This document shows, one piece after another, positions 43,296 through 52,427 of a stretch of DNA of 64,000 nt (position 1 is its first letter; the number at the start of each line of letters is the position of its first letter). A model generated the notes under the pieces. The model was not told the DNA's origin and ran no database searches. It was given only the letters and a program-made list of their open reading frames with translations. Origin of the DNA: an uncultured Chitinophaga sp. (GTDB lineage: Bacteria > Bacteroidota > Bacteroidia > Cytophagales > Cyclobacteriaceae); NCBI GenBank assembly GCA_902168205.1, contig CABHOK010000003.1, positions 992,001 to 1,056,000 on the forward strand. The letters run 5' to 3'. Position numbers and translations under genes: made by a program.

Positions 43296-46200
43296 ATGAA
43301 AAGAATCTCTTCCCTGATACCCGCCTTTATTTTACTCGCCGTATTGATCAGCAGTTGTAAAAAGGAAAGCAATACGTTGTTTCGTCTTTTACCTGCGGCT
43401 GAAACCGGAGTTACATTCAATAATGTTATACAGGATAATGACTCCTTTAACATTTTGTCGTACGAGTATATTTACAACGGTGGAGGTGTAGGCGTAGCGG
43501 ATTTTAACAATGATGGCTTGCAGGATGTTTTCTTCTCCGGGAATCTCGTTCCCAATGAACTATATATCAATAAGGGTGAACTTGAATTTGAAGATGTATC
43601 AGACGTAGCCAATATATCCGGCAACGGACGCTGGTGCTCAGGTGTAAGTGTCGTGGATATCAATAACGATGGGTGGATGGATGTATACGTTACAGCGACC
43701 ATGCATGCCGATTCTGCCGATCGTAAAAACATGATGTTTATTAACAAAGGTCTTAATAAAGATGGTATACCGGTGTTTGAAGATCAGGCAGCGAAATATG
43801 GTATTGAAGTTTTTAAATATAGTATTGCCTCTGCATTTTTTGATTACGACCGCGATGGTGACCTGGATCTGTATGTACTCATCAATCAGCGCCTCAATAA
43901 TTTTCCGACCAACTATCGCCCTAAAATGACTGACGGAAGTTCTCCGAACAACGACAGACTCTATAAAAATAATGGCGATGGAACCTTTACCAATGTTACC
44001 AACGCAGCCGGAATTACTTACGAGGGATTTGGATTAGGACTGGCTATAGCTGATTTAAATAAAGACGGATGGCCGGATATATATGTTTCCAATGACTACC
44101 TCTCGAATGACCTGCTATATATCAACCAGCAGAATGGAACTTTCAAAAATGAAATTGCAAGTTATATAGGGCATCAAAGTCAGTTCTCTATGGGGAATGA
44201 CGCTGCCGATTTTAACAACGATGCATGGCCGGATATCATTACACTGGATATGTTACCCGAAACCAACGATCGCAAGAAAACAACCATCAGTAATAAAAGT
44301 TACCAGACCTATATCAATAACGAGCAGTATAAATATGAGTATCAGTACGTGCGTAACATGTTGCACCTGAATAACGGTCTGGCACAGGGTATAAAGTTCA
44401 GTGAAGTAGGACAGTTGTCCGGAATATATCAAACGGAATGGAGCTGGTCGCCTTTAATGGCTGACATTGATAACGATGGATTGAAAGATATACTCATCAC
44501 CAATGGGTTCCCCAAAGATATTACCGATAAGGATTTTGCAAACTACCGTGCTGATGTAGGCAATTTTGCAAGTATAGGTCACCTTAACGATTCGATACCG
44601 GTTATTAAAATTCCGAACTATGCTTTTCGGAATAACGGAGACCTTACGTTCAGCGATGTTACACGTAAGTGGGGACTGGATGCACCTTCGTTCTCTAACG
44701 GAGCGGCCTTTGTGGATTTTGATAACGATGGTGATCTTGATTATGTTGTCAATAATATCAATGCAGAAGCATCAGTTTATGAAAATACACTCTATGCCCA
44801 TGGTGGTAAAAAAGATTCTGTAAAGAATAATTTTCTGCGCGTTGCTCTCAAGGGCCCATCACAAAATGTACAGGCGCTTGGTGCGAAGGTAACGCTCTAT
44901 CAAACGGGTAAGGTGCAATACCAGGAAAACTATATATACCGGGGCTTCCTTTCATCCGTAGAAGGTGTTATGCACTTTGGTCTGGGCGATGCAGCACAGT
45001 TTGATTCAATAGTAGTGGAATGGCCTGATGGCAAAGTCTCCGTTGTCAGCAACGCAAAGGCAGGGCAATTGATTACAGTTGATCATAAAGACAGTAAAGC
45101 CGTGGCAAGGAAAACATCAGCTTCAGCGCAGTCTGCCTTGGTACATGAAATATCAGAATCACTCAATATACATTTCAAACATTCAGAGGAGGATAAGATC
45201 GACTTCAATCTGCAACGTACACTGCCGCATAAATTTACACAGGACGGTCCGGGTGTAGCGGTAGGAGACGTTAACCAGGACGGTCGTGAAGATTTTATTG
45301 TTGGTGGCGCTGCGAATACTGTTGCCACTATATTTACCCAGCAGGCATCCGGTACATTTGTTCAGAGTCAATTGATAGCGGCAACAAAAAAGGTTGAGGA
45401 AGATGAAGGATTGTTGCTTCTTGATGTGGATGGAGACCGTGACCTCGATCTATATATAGTCAGCGGAAGTATAGAAGGTTCTTCCGATGCCGATTACCAG
45501 GATAAGCTATACCTGAACAATGGCAAAGGTAAATTTGAATTGGCAACTGATGCCGTGCCCGATACAAAAGCAAGCGGCTCGTGTGTACGTGCAGCCGATT
45601 ATGATGCCGATGGAGACCTCGATCTGTTTGTAGGAGGCAGAGTAATTGCCCGCGGCTACCCGATGCCGGCAGCAAGCTATATACTTCGTAATGACAAAGG
45701 TAAATTTACGGATGTTACTGCGGAGGTTGCCTCAGCTCTTCAACAGGCGGGTATGATTACCGATGCACTGTGGACTGACTTTGATAACGACACTAAAATT
45801 GATCTGCTGGTGGTGGGAGAATTTATGCCGGTAACCTTCTTTAAGAACGATGGCGGTAAATTCACAAAAGCACAAGCACCGGGCATCGAGAAATATACCG
45901 GCTGGTGGAACAGTATAACCGCAGGCGACTACGATCGTGATGGTGATATCGATTATGTAGCCGGCAACCTTGGCATGAACAATAATTACCAGGTAACGGA
46001 GCAATCGCCACTGAAGGTTTTTGCAAAAGACTTTGATGGCAACGGCAGTGTAGATCCGGTTATGGCTTGCTATATGCGCGCGTCCATGGCATCGGAGGCA
46101 AGGAATCTATACCCGGTACATTTCTGGGATGAACTCAACTCGCAGAGTCCTAAATTCAGGAACAAATATTCGCGCTATCGTCAGTACAGTAAAGCAACGA

Positions 46201-46838
46201 TGGATCAGCTGCTGCCTGCAGATGATCTGAAGGATGCCGTTGTACTCGAAGCCAATCACATGCAGACAAGCTATATCGAAAATAAAGGCAACGGTAAATT
46301 TGAGATGCGCGCACTGCCGGTGCTTGTGCAGGTTGCCCCCGTAAAAGGACTCATCTCTTTTGATGTGAATGATGATGGCAATCTGGATGTACTCATGACA
46401 GGCAACGATTATGGTAATGAAGTATTTGCCGGCCGGTACGATGCCTTTACGGGATTGATACTATTGGGCGATGGTAAAGGTAATCTCACCCCGGTACCAT
46501 CAGCCACCAGCGGCTTTTATATACCAGGCGATGCCAAAGCTCTGGTGCACCTGGCCGGCATGAAGGGGGATTTATTTATAGCCACTCAGAATCGCGACAG
46601 TTTGCGTGTCTTTGTCCCGACAAAGAGCTCGACAGTAAATATGTTTAAACCGGAATTGCAGGATGTATATGCTCAGCTTATCTACGCAGACGGGCGCCAG
46701 CAGAAGGTAGAGTTTTATTACGGGTCCGGTTACTTGTCTCAATCCACACGAACCATTCGTATACCGGCAGGTGTAAAGGAGCTTAAGGTATATGATGCAC
46801 AGGGGCAAAGCAGAACTGTGGCAGTGGCGGGGAGTTGA
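43296..46838 (+). CDS. UnbV/CRTAC-type FG-GAP repeat lipoprotein
   Basis: A 1180-residue exported lipoprotein (signal MKRISSLIPAFILLAVLISS with Cys21). It contains many FG-GAP/VCBS-type calcium-binding repeats with the core D.N.DG..D, for example GVADFNNDGLQDVFF and DYDADGDLDLFVGG, in two blocks that probably form beta-propellers. Between them lies an ASPIC/UnbV domain (LKGPSQNVQALGAKVTLYQTGK to SIVVEWPDGK, about 530-590). Such proteins are commonly encoded just after SusCD pairs in Bacteroidota and are presumed to be surface-exposed helpers; their biochemical role is unknown. The ATG at 43296 is chosen for the signal peptide. Confidence 0.9.
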   Translation: MKRISSLIPAFILLAVLISSCKKESNTLFRLLPAAETGVTFNNVIQDNDSFNILSYEYIYNGGGVGVADFNNDGLQDVFFSGNLVPNELYINKGELEFEDVSDVANISGNGRWCSGVSVVDINNDGWMDVYVTATMHADSADRKNMMFINKGLNKDGIPVFEDQAAKYGIEVFKYSIASAFFDYDRDGDLDLYVLINQRLNNFPTNYRPKMTDGSSPNNDRLYKNNGDGTFTNVTNAAGITYEGFGLGLAIADLNKDGWPDIYVSNDYLSNDLLYINQQNGTFKNEIASYIGHQSQFSMGNDAADFNNDAWPDIITLDMLPETNDRKKTTISNKSYQTYINNEQYKYEYQYVRNMLHLNNGLAQGIKFSEVGQLSGIYQTEWSWSPLMADIDNDGLKDILITNGFPKDITDKDFANYRADVGNFASIGHLNDSIPVIKIPNYAFRNNGDLTFSDVTRKWGLDAPSFSNGAAFVDFDNDGDLDYVVNNINAEASVYENTLYAHGGKKDSVKNNFLRVALKGPSQNVQALGAKVTLYQTGKVQYQENYIYRGFLSSVEGVMHFGLGDAAQFDSIVVEWPDGKVSVVSNAKAGQLITVDHKDSKAVARKTSASAQSALVHEISESLNIHFKHSEEDKIDFNLQRTLPHKFTQDGPGVAVGDVNQDGREDFIVGGAANTVATIFTQQASGTFVQSQLIAATKKVEEDEGLLLLDVDGDRDLDLYIVSGSIEGSSDADYQDKLYLNNGKGKFELATDAVPDTKASGSCVRAADYDADGDLDLFVGGRVIARGYPMPAASYILRNDKGKFTDVTAEVASALQQAGMITDALWTDFDNDTKIDLLVVGEFMPVTFFKNDGGKFTKAQAPGIEKYTGWWNSITAGDYDRDGDIDYVAGNLGMNNNYQVTEQSPLKVFAKDFDGNGSVDPVMACYMRASMASEARNLYPVHFWDELNSQSPKFRNKYSRYRQYSKATMDQLLPADDLKDAVVLEANHMQTSYIENKGNGKFEMRALPVLVQVAPVKGLISFDVNDDGNLDVLMTGNDYGNEVFAGRYDAFTGLILLGDGKGNLTPVPSATSGFYIPGDAKALVHLAGMKGDLFIATQNRDSLRVFVPTKSSTVNMFKPELQDVYAQLIYADGRQQKVEFYYGSGYLSQSTRTIRIPAGVKELKVYDAQGQSRTVAVAGS

Positions 46839-46975
46839 CTATAGAAGCTGATTCTGCGTGTAGCCCACCCGGTTTTAGCCCCTTAAATCATGAAAAGTAA
46901 CAACATTTCTGTCGTGTCCATTGAATTTCCTCCGGTTATAAATATCTTTCAAAAAAATCTTAATCTACCTTACTT

Positions 46976-47311
46976 ATGGATGCACAAAAAGTTGACATGT
47001 ACCTTATGACCAATGGAAAGTTTTTCGAAGGTCACCAGATCCCAATGGTCCGCGAAAAACTCCTGGCGATGGACGAAGCCCGTTTTGCTCAATTGCACTC
47101 TATCAATCTGAAAGATCCTACAACGATCCTGATCGTATCAATTGTTGGTGGTGGTTTGGCTATCGACCGCTTTATGATCGGTGATACCGGACTTGCTATA
47201 GCGAAACTGCTTACCTGTGGTGGTCTTGGTATATGGACTATCGTTGACTGGTTTATTATCATGGGCCGTACCCGTGAAGTAAACGCTACGAAGTTTTTCC
47301 AAATAGCGTAA
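46976..47311 (+). CDS. TM2-domain membrane protein
   Basis: A 111-residue protein with a soluble N-terminal half (MDAQKVDMYLMTNGKFFEGH) and a TM2 domain: a hydrophobic segment (TTILIVSIVGGGLAIDRFMIG, about 50-70), the turn DRFMIGDTGLAIAK and a second segment LLTCGGLGIWTIVDWFIIMG. Its role is unknown. It opens a run of four plus-strand genes, all for membrane proteins, with gaps of 28, 13 and 2 bp. Confidence 0.9.
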   Translation: MDAQKVDMYLMTNGKFFEGHQIPMVREKLLAMDEARFAQLHSINLKDPTTILIVSIVGGGLAIDRFMIGDTGLAIAKLLTCGGLGIWTIVDWFIIMGRTREVNATKFFQIA

Positions 47312-47339
47312 TCAACAAGGAGTACGTTTACATTCCGAT

Positions 47340-47753
47340 ATGAAACCGAATAACCGGAAGATATATTGGATACTATCACTCATTTCACTGGCCGGGTATG
47401 CATGGATCGGGTTTCATATTCTGGAACACGATCACACGGAATTTTCCGTATGCATCTTTAAAAATGTAACCGGTTGGGCTTGCCCTTCGTGTGGCATTAC
47501 CCGGTCAGTACTTTCACTTCTGCATGGGCGCATAGGGGAGGCGTTGTGGATCAATCCACTGGGTATACTGGCTGCTTTGCTGCTGATACTGGTACCGGTG
47601 TGGCTGATCAGAGATGTTGTACTGAATCAACAAACCCTCTTGAAAGTCTTTCGCCAGGCAGAAGATGCAATCCGCACAAAAAAAAGTATCTACATTCCGT
47701 TGATCATGCTGGTTGTGATCAACTGGGGGTGGAACATCATGAAAGACCTGTAA
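47340..47753 (+). CDS. DUF2752 membrane protein
   Basis: A 137-residue membrane protein of the DUF2752 family, identified by ACPSCGITRSVLSLLHGRIGEAL (about 47-69), where CPxCGxTR is the family signature. It has about three membrane segments. The conserved cysteine pair suggests metal or redox chemistry in or near the membrane, but no function is established. The start is at ATG 47340, 28 bp after the TM2 gene. Confidence 0.88.
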   Translation: MKPNNRKIYWILSLISLAGYAWIGFHILEHDHTEFSVCIFKNVTGWACPSCGITRSVLSLLHGRIGEALWINPLGILAALLLILVPVWLIRDVVLNQQTLLKVFRQAEDAIRTKKSIYIPLIMLVVINWGWNIMKDL

Positions 47754-47766
47754 TACCTGTATCATT

Positions 47767-48198
47767 ATGGCAGAAGTTGTAGTATTTCCATACCGGCCCG
47801 ATGACTATGAAAGTGAGAAGGCTTCCAATAGTTATCTCATGTCGCTTATAGCGGTTATTGCCGGGTTGCCGTTACCAATCATCAACCTGCTGGCTACCGG
47901 TTTCTTCTGGCTCAGCAATCGCAAGGGAACATTCTTTGTACGCTGGCATTGTATGCAGGCATTGCTGTCGCAGGTCTTTGTGCTCATGATGAACAGTGCC
48001 GGGTTCTATTGGACACTATCGATCATCTTCGGCGATAACGAAGTTTCCAATACCTATATAGCCTACCTCATCACCATCTTTATTTTTAATGTGGGTGAAT
48101 TTATCATGACTATATATGCAGCTGTCAATACCCGTAAAGGACAGCATGTTTACTTCTGGTTCTTTGGTCCGCTTACTGATCAAATCTGCAAACCCTGA
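47767..48198 (+). CDS. DUF4870-like small membrane protein
   Basis: A 143-residue protein with a short soluble N-terminus and about three or four membrane segments (for example LMSLIAVIAGLPLPIINLLA, about 24-43). The block RKGTFFVRWHCMQALLSQ resembles the region ..FVRFHALQALLF.. of DUF4870/Tic20-like proteins. The function is unknown. The stop is 2 bp before the ATG of the M48 peptidase gene, so the two are translationally linked. The assignment to DUF4870 is by pattern and moderately sure. Confidence 0.7.
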   Translation: MAEVVVFPYRPDDYESEKASNSYLMSLIAVIAGLPLPIINLLATGFFWLSNRKGTFFVRWHCMQALLSQVFVLMMNSAGFYWTLSIIFGDNEVSNTYIAYLITIFIFNVGEFIMTIYAAVNTRKGQHVYFWFFGPLTDQICKP

Positions 48199-48200
48199 TT

Positions 48201-49064
48201 ATGGCTAACAAGATCTTAACCCAACTGGTAGTTATTGTAGTCTCATTTTTCGGATTATGGTTTCTGCTTAGTCAGATTGAATATATAGGAGAGGGCGACA
48301 TGCATCGTTTTGCCAAAGAGAGTGAGAAGAAGCTCAGCGAGATGATCCTCGAAAGCATTACCAATACACACGATGAGATTGAAAACGAGAAAGTAAAAGC
48401 TATACTTGATTCGATCAAAGTTCGGTTGTGTGAAACCAAAAAACTGGATTGCGACAAAATTAAAATTCACCTGGTGCGCAGCAGCGAGATCAATGCATTT
48501 GCGTTACCGGATCATCACATGGTGATCTATACCGGCTTGTTGGAGTATGCGAAGAATGCAGAAGAGGTGGCCGGTGTTATGGCACACGAGATTGGTCACA
48601 TGGAAAAGAACCACGTGATGAAGAAGCTGGTAAAAGAAATTGGCATGGAGATGCTTTTCACAATAGCAGCCGGAGATGCCGGCAATGATATATCACGCGA
48701 GACTGCCAAAGTCTTATCATCTACAGCGTTCGATCGGAAACACGAACGTGAAGCTGATGCGTTTGCCGTAGAGACACTTGCCAATGCCGATATAGATCCA
48801 CAACATCTGAGCAATTTCTTTTTCCGACTGGCCCGTAAAGACAATTTACCCGAAGAACTCGCATGGATCAGCACACACCCCGATACCAAAGAGCGTTCAG
48901 CCGAAATCATCAAACAAAAGAAAGAATATACCTATACTAGCAAACCGATACTGGTTACTCCCTGGGAGAGTATACAGCAGCTACTTGTCAACACAGATGA
49001 TGAAGATGTTGATGAAATAGAGGAGGTTGTAGCCGATGCTATTGATAGCACGGAGGTTGAGTAG
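48201..49064 (+). CDS. M48-family metallopeptidase
   Basis: A 287-residue membrane-anchored zinc peptidase. One N-terminal hydrophobic segment (TQLVVIVVSFFGLWFLLSQ, about 7-25) is a signal anchor. The zinc motif is HEIGH (129-133), with the third ligand in HEREADAFAVETL (E184). The LPDHHMVIYTGLL block just before the motif is typical of the HtpX/BepA-like M48 group. It probably acts in the periplasm on membrane or envelope proteins. The C-terminal 25 residues are very acidic. It closes the TM2-DUF2752-DUF4870 run. Confidence 0.92.
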   Translation: MANKILTQLVVIVVSFFGLWFLLSQIEYIGEGDMHRFAKESEKKLSEMILESITNTHDEIENEKVKAILDSIKVRLCETKKLDCDKIKIHLVRSSEINAFALPDHHMVIYTGLLEYAKNAEEVAGVMAHEIGHMEKNHVMKKLVKEIGMEMLFTIAAGDAGNDISRETAKVLSSTAFDRKHEREADAFAVETLANADIDPQHLSNFFFRLARKDNLPEELAWISTHPDTKERSAEIIKQKKEYTYTSKPILVTPWESIQQLLVNTDDEDVDEIEEVVADAIDSTEVE

Positions 49065-49107
49065 TTGGTATTGGTTTGTTCTACCGTAAAATTCTCTGAT
49101 ATATCCT

Positions 49108-49538
49108 ATGCCGGATAGATCTGGTATTGTGCACTTTGAGCATGTAATCTTATTCATGATCGACTCTTTATAGATGAAAACCGTGTAGCGGGCGATTTTG
49201 ATTTTTTCGTAACTATTTTTGAAGACAATACTGGTGGATGGTATTTCTTATTGCCGGAAGGGACTTCTCAAACAGTACCTTCGCTGGAATTGCCTTCGTC
49301 TTTAAGCATCTATACATTTCCTGCCTTAGGCACACCAAAGGGCTATGGTGTATATGATGTGAAAGCCATCACGGATTAGGAAGGTTTGAAAAGTTATAGA
49401 CGTCAATCAACACGCGGCCTGGATACTATTTTTGACATCGGAGGCGCCTATACATCGGTGACGTATATAACGGACTCCAGCGGGGGCAGGGTAAGTAAAC
49501 CTTCGCATCGTTCTATGCTGGGTTTGAATGCAAAGTGA
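49108..49538 (+). pseudogene. Decayed gene of unknown family
   Basis: This stretch codes across two frames. From the ATG at 49108 one frame reads MPDRSGIVHFEHVILF before it stops at 49171. Another frame continues with LFIDENRVAGDFDFFVTIFE, then GTPKGYGVYDVKAITD, is interrupted by TAG at 49377, and resumes with EGLKSYRRQSTRGLDTIFDI to a TGA at 49536. The codon use of both parts is like real genes of this genome. A frameshift around 49150-49170 plus one nonsense mutation would explain it. Sequencing error is possible for one but less likely for both. No family is recognised. Confidence 0.6.
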
Positions 49539-49576
49539 TTTTGCTCGCTTGAAGTGATATACTTTCAGTTTTATAG

Positions 49577-49611
49577 AAAGCCTTGCATATAGTGATATGC
49601 AAGGCTTTTTT
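49577..49611 (+). terminator. Rho-independent terminator after the decayed gene
   Basis: The stem AAGCCTTGCATAT/ATATGCAAGGCTT has a 4-base loop and runs into TTTTTT on the plus strand. It lies 39 bp past the last codon of the pseudogene, which supports that a gene once ended there. It faces the end of the DUF72 gene. Confidence 0.92.
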
Positions 49612-49651
49612 AATGTCAGGGTCGATTGCTGCCAGGTATATATGTAAAAAC

Positions 49652-50605
49652 TCACGAAGCCTTCTTCCGTGGCGCTCTTTTCTTCGGAGGTGCAGCACTG
49701 CCGAATAACTCCATGTCTTGTTCCACAAATTTAGGCACCGGTATAGATAGGCCGCAGTGTTTGTTGAGCTGCTCAATCAGGTATTTACTTAATTCAGGTG
49801 AGTGAAGTTCTTCGTGCTGGTGCATGAAGAAATATACTCTTTCTATACCTTGTGTCATCCATTGTTTGATGCGTTGTACCCAATCGTCAATGCGCGTGTA
49901 GTCACTGGGATGTAAGCCGTTGCCGACAAAACGGATGAAGGCTTCCGGTGTAGTGAGACGCATGTGTACGCAATCTCTGCGACCGGATGCATCGGTAATT
50001 ACAGCACCTGCCTTATTTTTTTCTAACATGCTGAATGCAGATTGAAATGCTGTCTCATTCGAGAACCACTCCGGGTGTCTGAACTCAACAAAGAGCTTAA
50101 TATCTTTTGGCAGGGATTGTATAAAAGCCTCAATCGTGTCTTGCGTTTTGGGAGCCATGCCGGGGTGAGGCATCAGAAATATAGGGCCCAGGTTTTCTTT
50201 GAAGCCGGATATACCTTCCAGGAAACGATCCGTTGCTTCCTTTACATCTTTTAGTCGTTTGATGTGTGTGATCTGGTCGGTAAACTTCGGACAGAATTTA
50301 AAATCACTTCCTACTTTACTGCGCCATCCCTGCGTTTGTTCAACCGTTGGCATGCGATAGAAAGTAGCGTTCAGTTCAATGCAGTTAAAGTGTTTGGCGT
50401 AGTGATTCAGAAATTCTGCTTCCTTCGTGCCCTTCGGGTATATCTTTCCAACCCAGTCCTTACGACCCCATTTGGCGCAGCCCACAAAAATTTCAGGCTT
50501 GGCTGATTTTGCTGATGCTAACAATCGCGTTGTTTCCTGGCGATCCGGAGGAAGTGTAAAGTCCACTTTCTCAAGTTCTTCTGATGTGATGCGTCCGAAT
50601 TCCAT
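49652..50605 (-). CDS. DUF72 domain protein
   Basis: A 317-residue DUF72 protein with a TIM-barrel-like fold. The ATG at 50605 (MEFGRITSEELEKVDF) is preferred over one 10 codons upstream. Family blocks are EIFVGCAKWGRKDWVGKIYP (about 39-58), HFNCIELNATFYRMP, DFKFCPKFTDQITH and LFVEFRHPEWFSNET. The family is widespread and uncharacterised; relatives fall in the YecE group. The C-terminus is basic (PPKKRAPRKKAS). It shows no signal peptide and is on the same strand as the small membrane gene upstream. Confidence 0.9.
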   Translation of the reverse strand: MEFGRITSEELEKVDFTLPPDRQETTRLLASAKSAKPEIFVGCAKWGRKDWVGKIYPKGTKEAEFLNHYAKHFNCIELNATFYRMPTVEQTQGWRSKVGSDFKFCPKFTDQITHIKRLKDVKEATDRFLEGISGFKENLGPIFLMPHPGMAPKTQDTIEAFIQSLPKDIKLFVEFRHPEWFSNETAFQSAFSMLEKNKAGAVITDASGRRDCVHMRLTTPEAFIRFVGNGLHPSDYTRIDDWVQRIKQWMTQGIERVYFFMHQHEELHSPELSKYLIEQLNKHCGLSIPVPKFVEQDMELFGSAAPPKKRAPRKKAS

Positions 50606-50654
50606 AGTGAAAGATACACATCCGCGAACGATCACCCAAGAGACCTGCGAAATG

Positions 50655-50852
50655 TTAGCGGAACCATTTCTTTACTACATGTCCTTTCCACATCCAGAAA
50701 CCGGAGAGTATTACGAGCGGAAAGATCACCCAGCGTACCATGGTTATGGCTTCGGGTATCGTAGACACGGGGCCATATACAAAGCCAATGATCGGAATAC
50801 TGGCCAGTATATGAAACCATCGGATGATCTTTCGCTCGGTTGCTGCTTTCAT
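50655..50852 (-). CDS. Small two-helix membrane protein
   Basis: A 65-residue protein with two hydrophobic segments (WFHILASIPIIGFVYGPV, about 12-29; VRWVIFPLVILSGFWMW, about 39-55) and basic ends. Its hydrophobicity pattern and spacing from neighbours (44 bp before the secreted-protein gene) suggest a real gene. No named family is recognised with confidence. It is probably the last gene of the unit starting at 52309, or a separate short transcript. Confidence 0.65.
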   Translation of the reverse strand: MKAATERKIIRWFHILASIPIIGFVYGPVSTIPEAITMVRWVIFPLVILSGFWMWKGHVVKKWFR

Positions 50853-50896
50853 AACAATACTATATATACGTTGCTATATATTTTTCCGGCAGCGCG

Positions 50897-51442
50897 TTAT
50901 TCAGTCTTGGTAAGGTGCATGCTGAAGAACTTCATCCACGTGTTGCCGTCTTGTGAAAATTCTCCGGTCTCATCCCATGTCTTCTTTACCGGGTCGAGTA
51001 CAATGCTATAGCGTGTTTTACCACGACCGGGTATATCAAATCCCCATTGAAATGTATTCTCGCCGGTAGGTTTGATCCAGGCATCGGTACTGCGACCATC
51101 TTTCAGATACGAGCGAAATTTATACTGCTCTGTATTTTTATCGTACGATAATACCGCGAGTGCATGGTGTACTACAATTTCCTGTTTGGATGCATCCTGT
51201 GCTTTACCTACGCCTTCCACCAACAGTACCATGCCATCGAGTTTGGCCTCAACACGTTCGTCTACTTTGGATTTGCGTGGCTCGCCCGGTCCCATCTGCA
51301 TAGAGCCTTCGCCTTCCCAGCGGCCTATCCAGTTGGTGAATATTTTCATTTTTTCTTTATCGCCCATTTCCTGCGCAGCGGTGTTGCCGGTTGCTATAGT
51401 ATAGAGTAAGGCAGCGAGAATAATGATCAAAAGGTTTTTCAT
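50897..51442 (-). CDS. Secreted DUF1579-like protein
   Basis: A 181-residue protein with a signal peptide (MKNLLIIILAALLYTIATGN, cut near TAAQ). The mature part begins with IFTNWIGRWEGEGSMQMGPG (about 35-54) and continues with beta-rich repeats such as KLDGMVLLVEGVGK and FRSYLKDGRSTDAWIKP. This pattern, a WxGxW near the start and a lipocalin-like sheet, resembles the DUF1579 group of exported proteins; placement is tentative. The gene lies 10 bp after the HTH regulator gene on the same strand, so it is probably under the same control. Confidence 0.65.
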   Translation of the reverse strand: MKNLLIIILAALLYTIATGNTAAQEMGDKEKMKIFTNWIGRWEGEGSMQMGPGEPRKSKVDERVEAKLDGMVLLVEGVGKAQDASKQEIVVHHALAVLSYDKNTEQYKFRSYLKDGRSTDAWIKPTGENTFQWGFDIPGRGKTRYSIVLDPVKKTWDETGEFSQDGNTWMKFFSMHLTKTE

Positions 51443-51452
51443 ATATAGGGGT

Positions 51453-51737
51453 TTATTTGTTGATATACTGTTTCAGGTTATTGACATAGTCTTCGAATGC
51501 TTTGATACCTTTTTTAGTGATGCTGCAGGTAGTTAAAGGCTTTTTACCACGAAATGATTTTTCTACACGTATATAGCCGGCTTCCGAAAGCTTGTCGAGT
51601 TGTACACTCAGGTTACCGGCCGTACTGTTGGTTTTCTCTTTCAGAAATGTGAATTCTGCTGATTCAACACTGATCAGCAATGACATTACTGCCAGCCGAA
51701 GCTGCGAGTGAAGTAAAGGATCGAGATCGTTGAACAT
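51453..51737 (-). CDS. Winged-helix transcriptional regulator
   Basis: A 94-residue single-domain DNA-binding protein of the HTH_34/winged-helix type: LDPLLHSQLRLAVMSLLI (5-22), then the recognition region FLKEKTNSTAGNLSVQLDKL (about 31-50) and wing SEAGYIRVEKSFRGKKPLT. Such small regulators in Bacteroidota are typically paired with a membrane protein in the same operon, as here: the gene overlaps the upstream membrane-protein gene by one base. It may bind the palindrome at 52382-52400. Confidence 0.85.
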   Translation of the reverse strand: MFNDLDPLLHSQLRLAVMSLLISVESAEFTFLKEKTNSTAGNLSVQLDKLSEAGYIRVEKSFRGKKPLTTCSITKKGIKAFEDYVNNLKQYINK

Positions 51738-52309
51738 TATTCTTCGCGCTTGTTCTTCAACATATAGCCGGGTATCAGGTAGCCGCAGAGTATAGCAACG
51801 GCACCGGCAAGTGATTGCATATAGGTTGGTAACAAGAACCCGATGATGCCGAAGACCCAGAAGAGAATGCCGCCAATCATGAGTGGTTTGAAACGCAGGA
51901 TCATGCCGGAAATGAATGTAGGCAGCGCACTGACAATTAGTATAACGGGACCTAACTGGTAATTTATTTTATACCCGAATGCTACCAGGGTAAATATACA
52001 GATAGCATAACAGATCCACAGGGCTGCGCTGATGCGATCGAAGTGCGAGGTAGTGGTTTTATCCGTGCTGTTTTTAAAGCCGTGATACAAGGTATAAAAC
52101 CATGCCGGTATGGTAATGAGCCATACTATATAGGGATGTTTATAGTGAAGTATAGATAAGGTAAACATGCCGAGGTTGGCCACCACAACTACCCAGCCCC
52201 AAAGCAGAAAGTAGAAACTGTTTCGTTGAACATTACCTTTTGCCTGGTCGATCATACTGGTAATGATGTCGAGACTTTGCTGGGCACTTAGATTTTCAGA
52301 GTCTTTCAT
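51737..52309 (-). CDS. Multi-pass membrane protein paired with the HTH regulator
   Basis: A 190-residue membrane protein with about five hydrophobic segments (for example FYFLLWGWVVVVANLGMF near 28-45; GAVAILCGYLIPGYML near the end) and a soluble N-terminal stretch with MKDSENLSAQQSLDIITSMI. It opens a minus-strand unit continued by the HTH regulator, secreted protein and small membrane protein. The function is unknown. The ATG is taken at 52309. Membrane proteins in such pairs may sense a signal that controls the regulator. Confidence 0.75.
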   Translation of the reverse strand: MKDSENLSAQQSLDIITSMIDQAKGNVQRNSFYFLLWGWVVVVANLGMFTLSILHYKHPYIVWLITIPAWFYTLYHGFKNSTDKTTTSHFDRISAALWICYAICIFTLVAFGYKINYQLGPVILIVSALPTFISGMILRFKPLMIGGILFWVFGIIGFLLPTYMQSLAGAVAILCGYLIPGYMLKNKREE

Positions 52310-52381
52310 TTTATATACAGGTTAAGGGGTATTGCATTGTAGTGGCGTGTTGTTATACAAGTATACGACATATTCATAAAC

Positions 52382-52400
52382 TGGTTTATATTATAAACCA
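52382..52400. promoter_or_regulatory. Perfect palindrome TGGTTTATA-T-TATAAACCA
   Basis: A 9-bp inverted repeat around a single T, with a further half-site AATAAACC at 52411-52418, lies in the divergent gap between ribE and the regulator-linked operon. It is 28 bp upstream of the ribE -7 box. Likely an operator, plausibly for the winged-helix protein encoded at 51453. Confidence 0.6.
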
Positions 52401-52427
52401 AAATATTTTTAATAAACCGTTTTTAGC

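Noticed and set aside
49407-49776. Two overlapping minus-strand frames of 82 and 87 codons
   Set aside because: They run through the terminator at 49577-49611 and into the DUF72 gene in another frame, with low-complexity translation.
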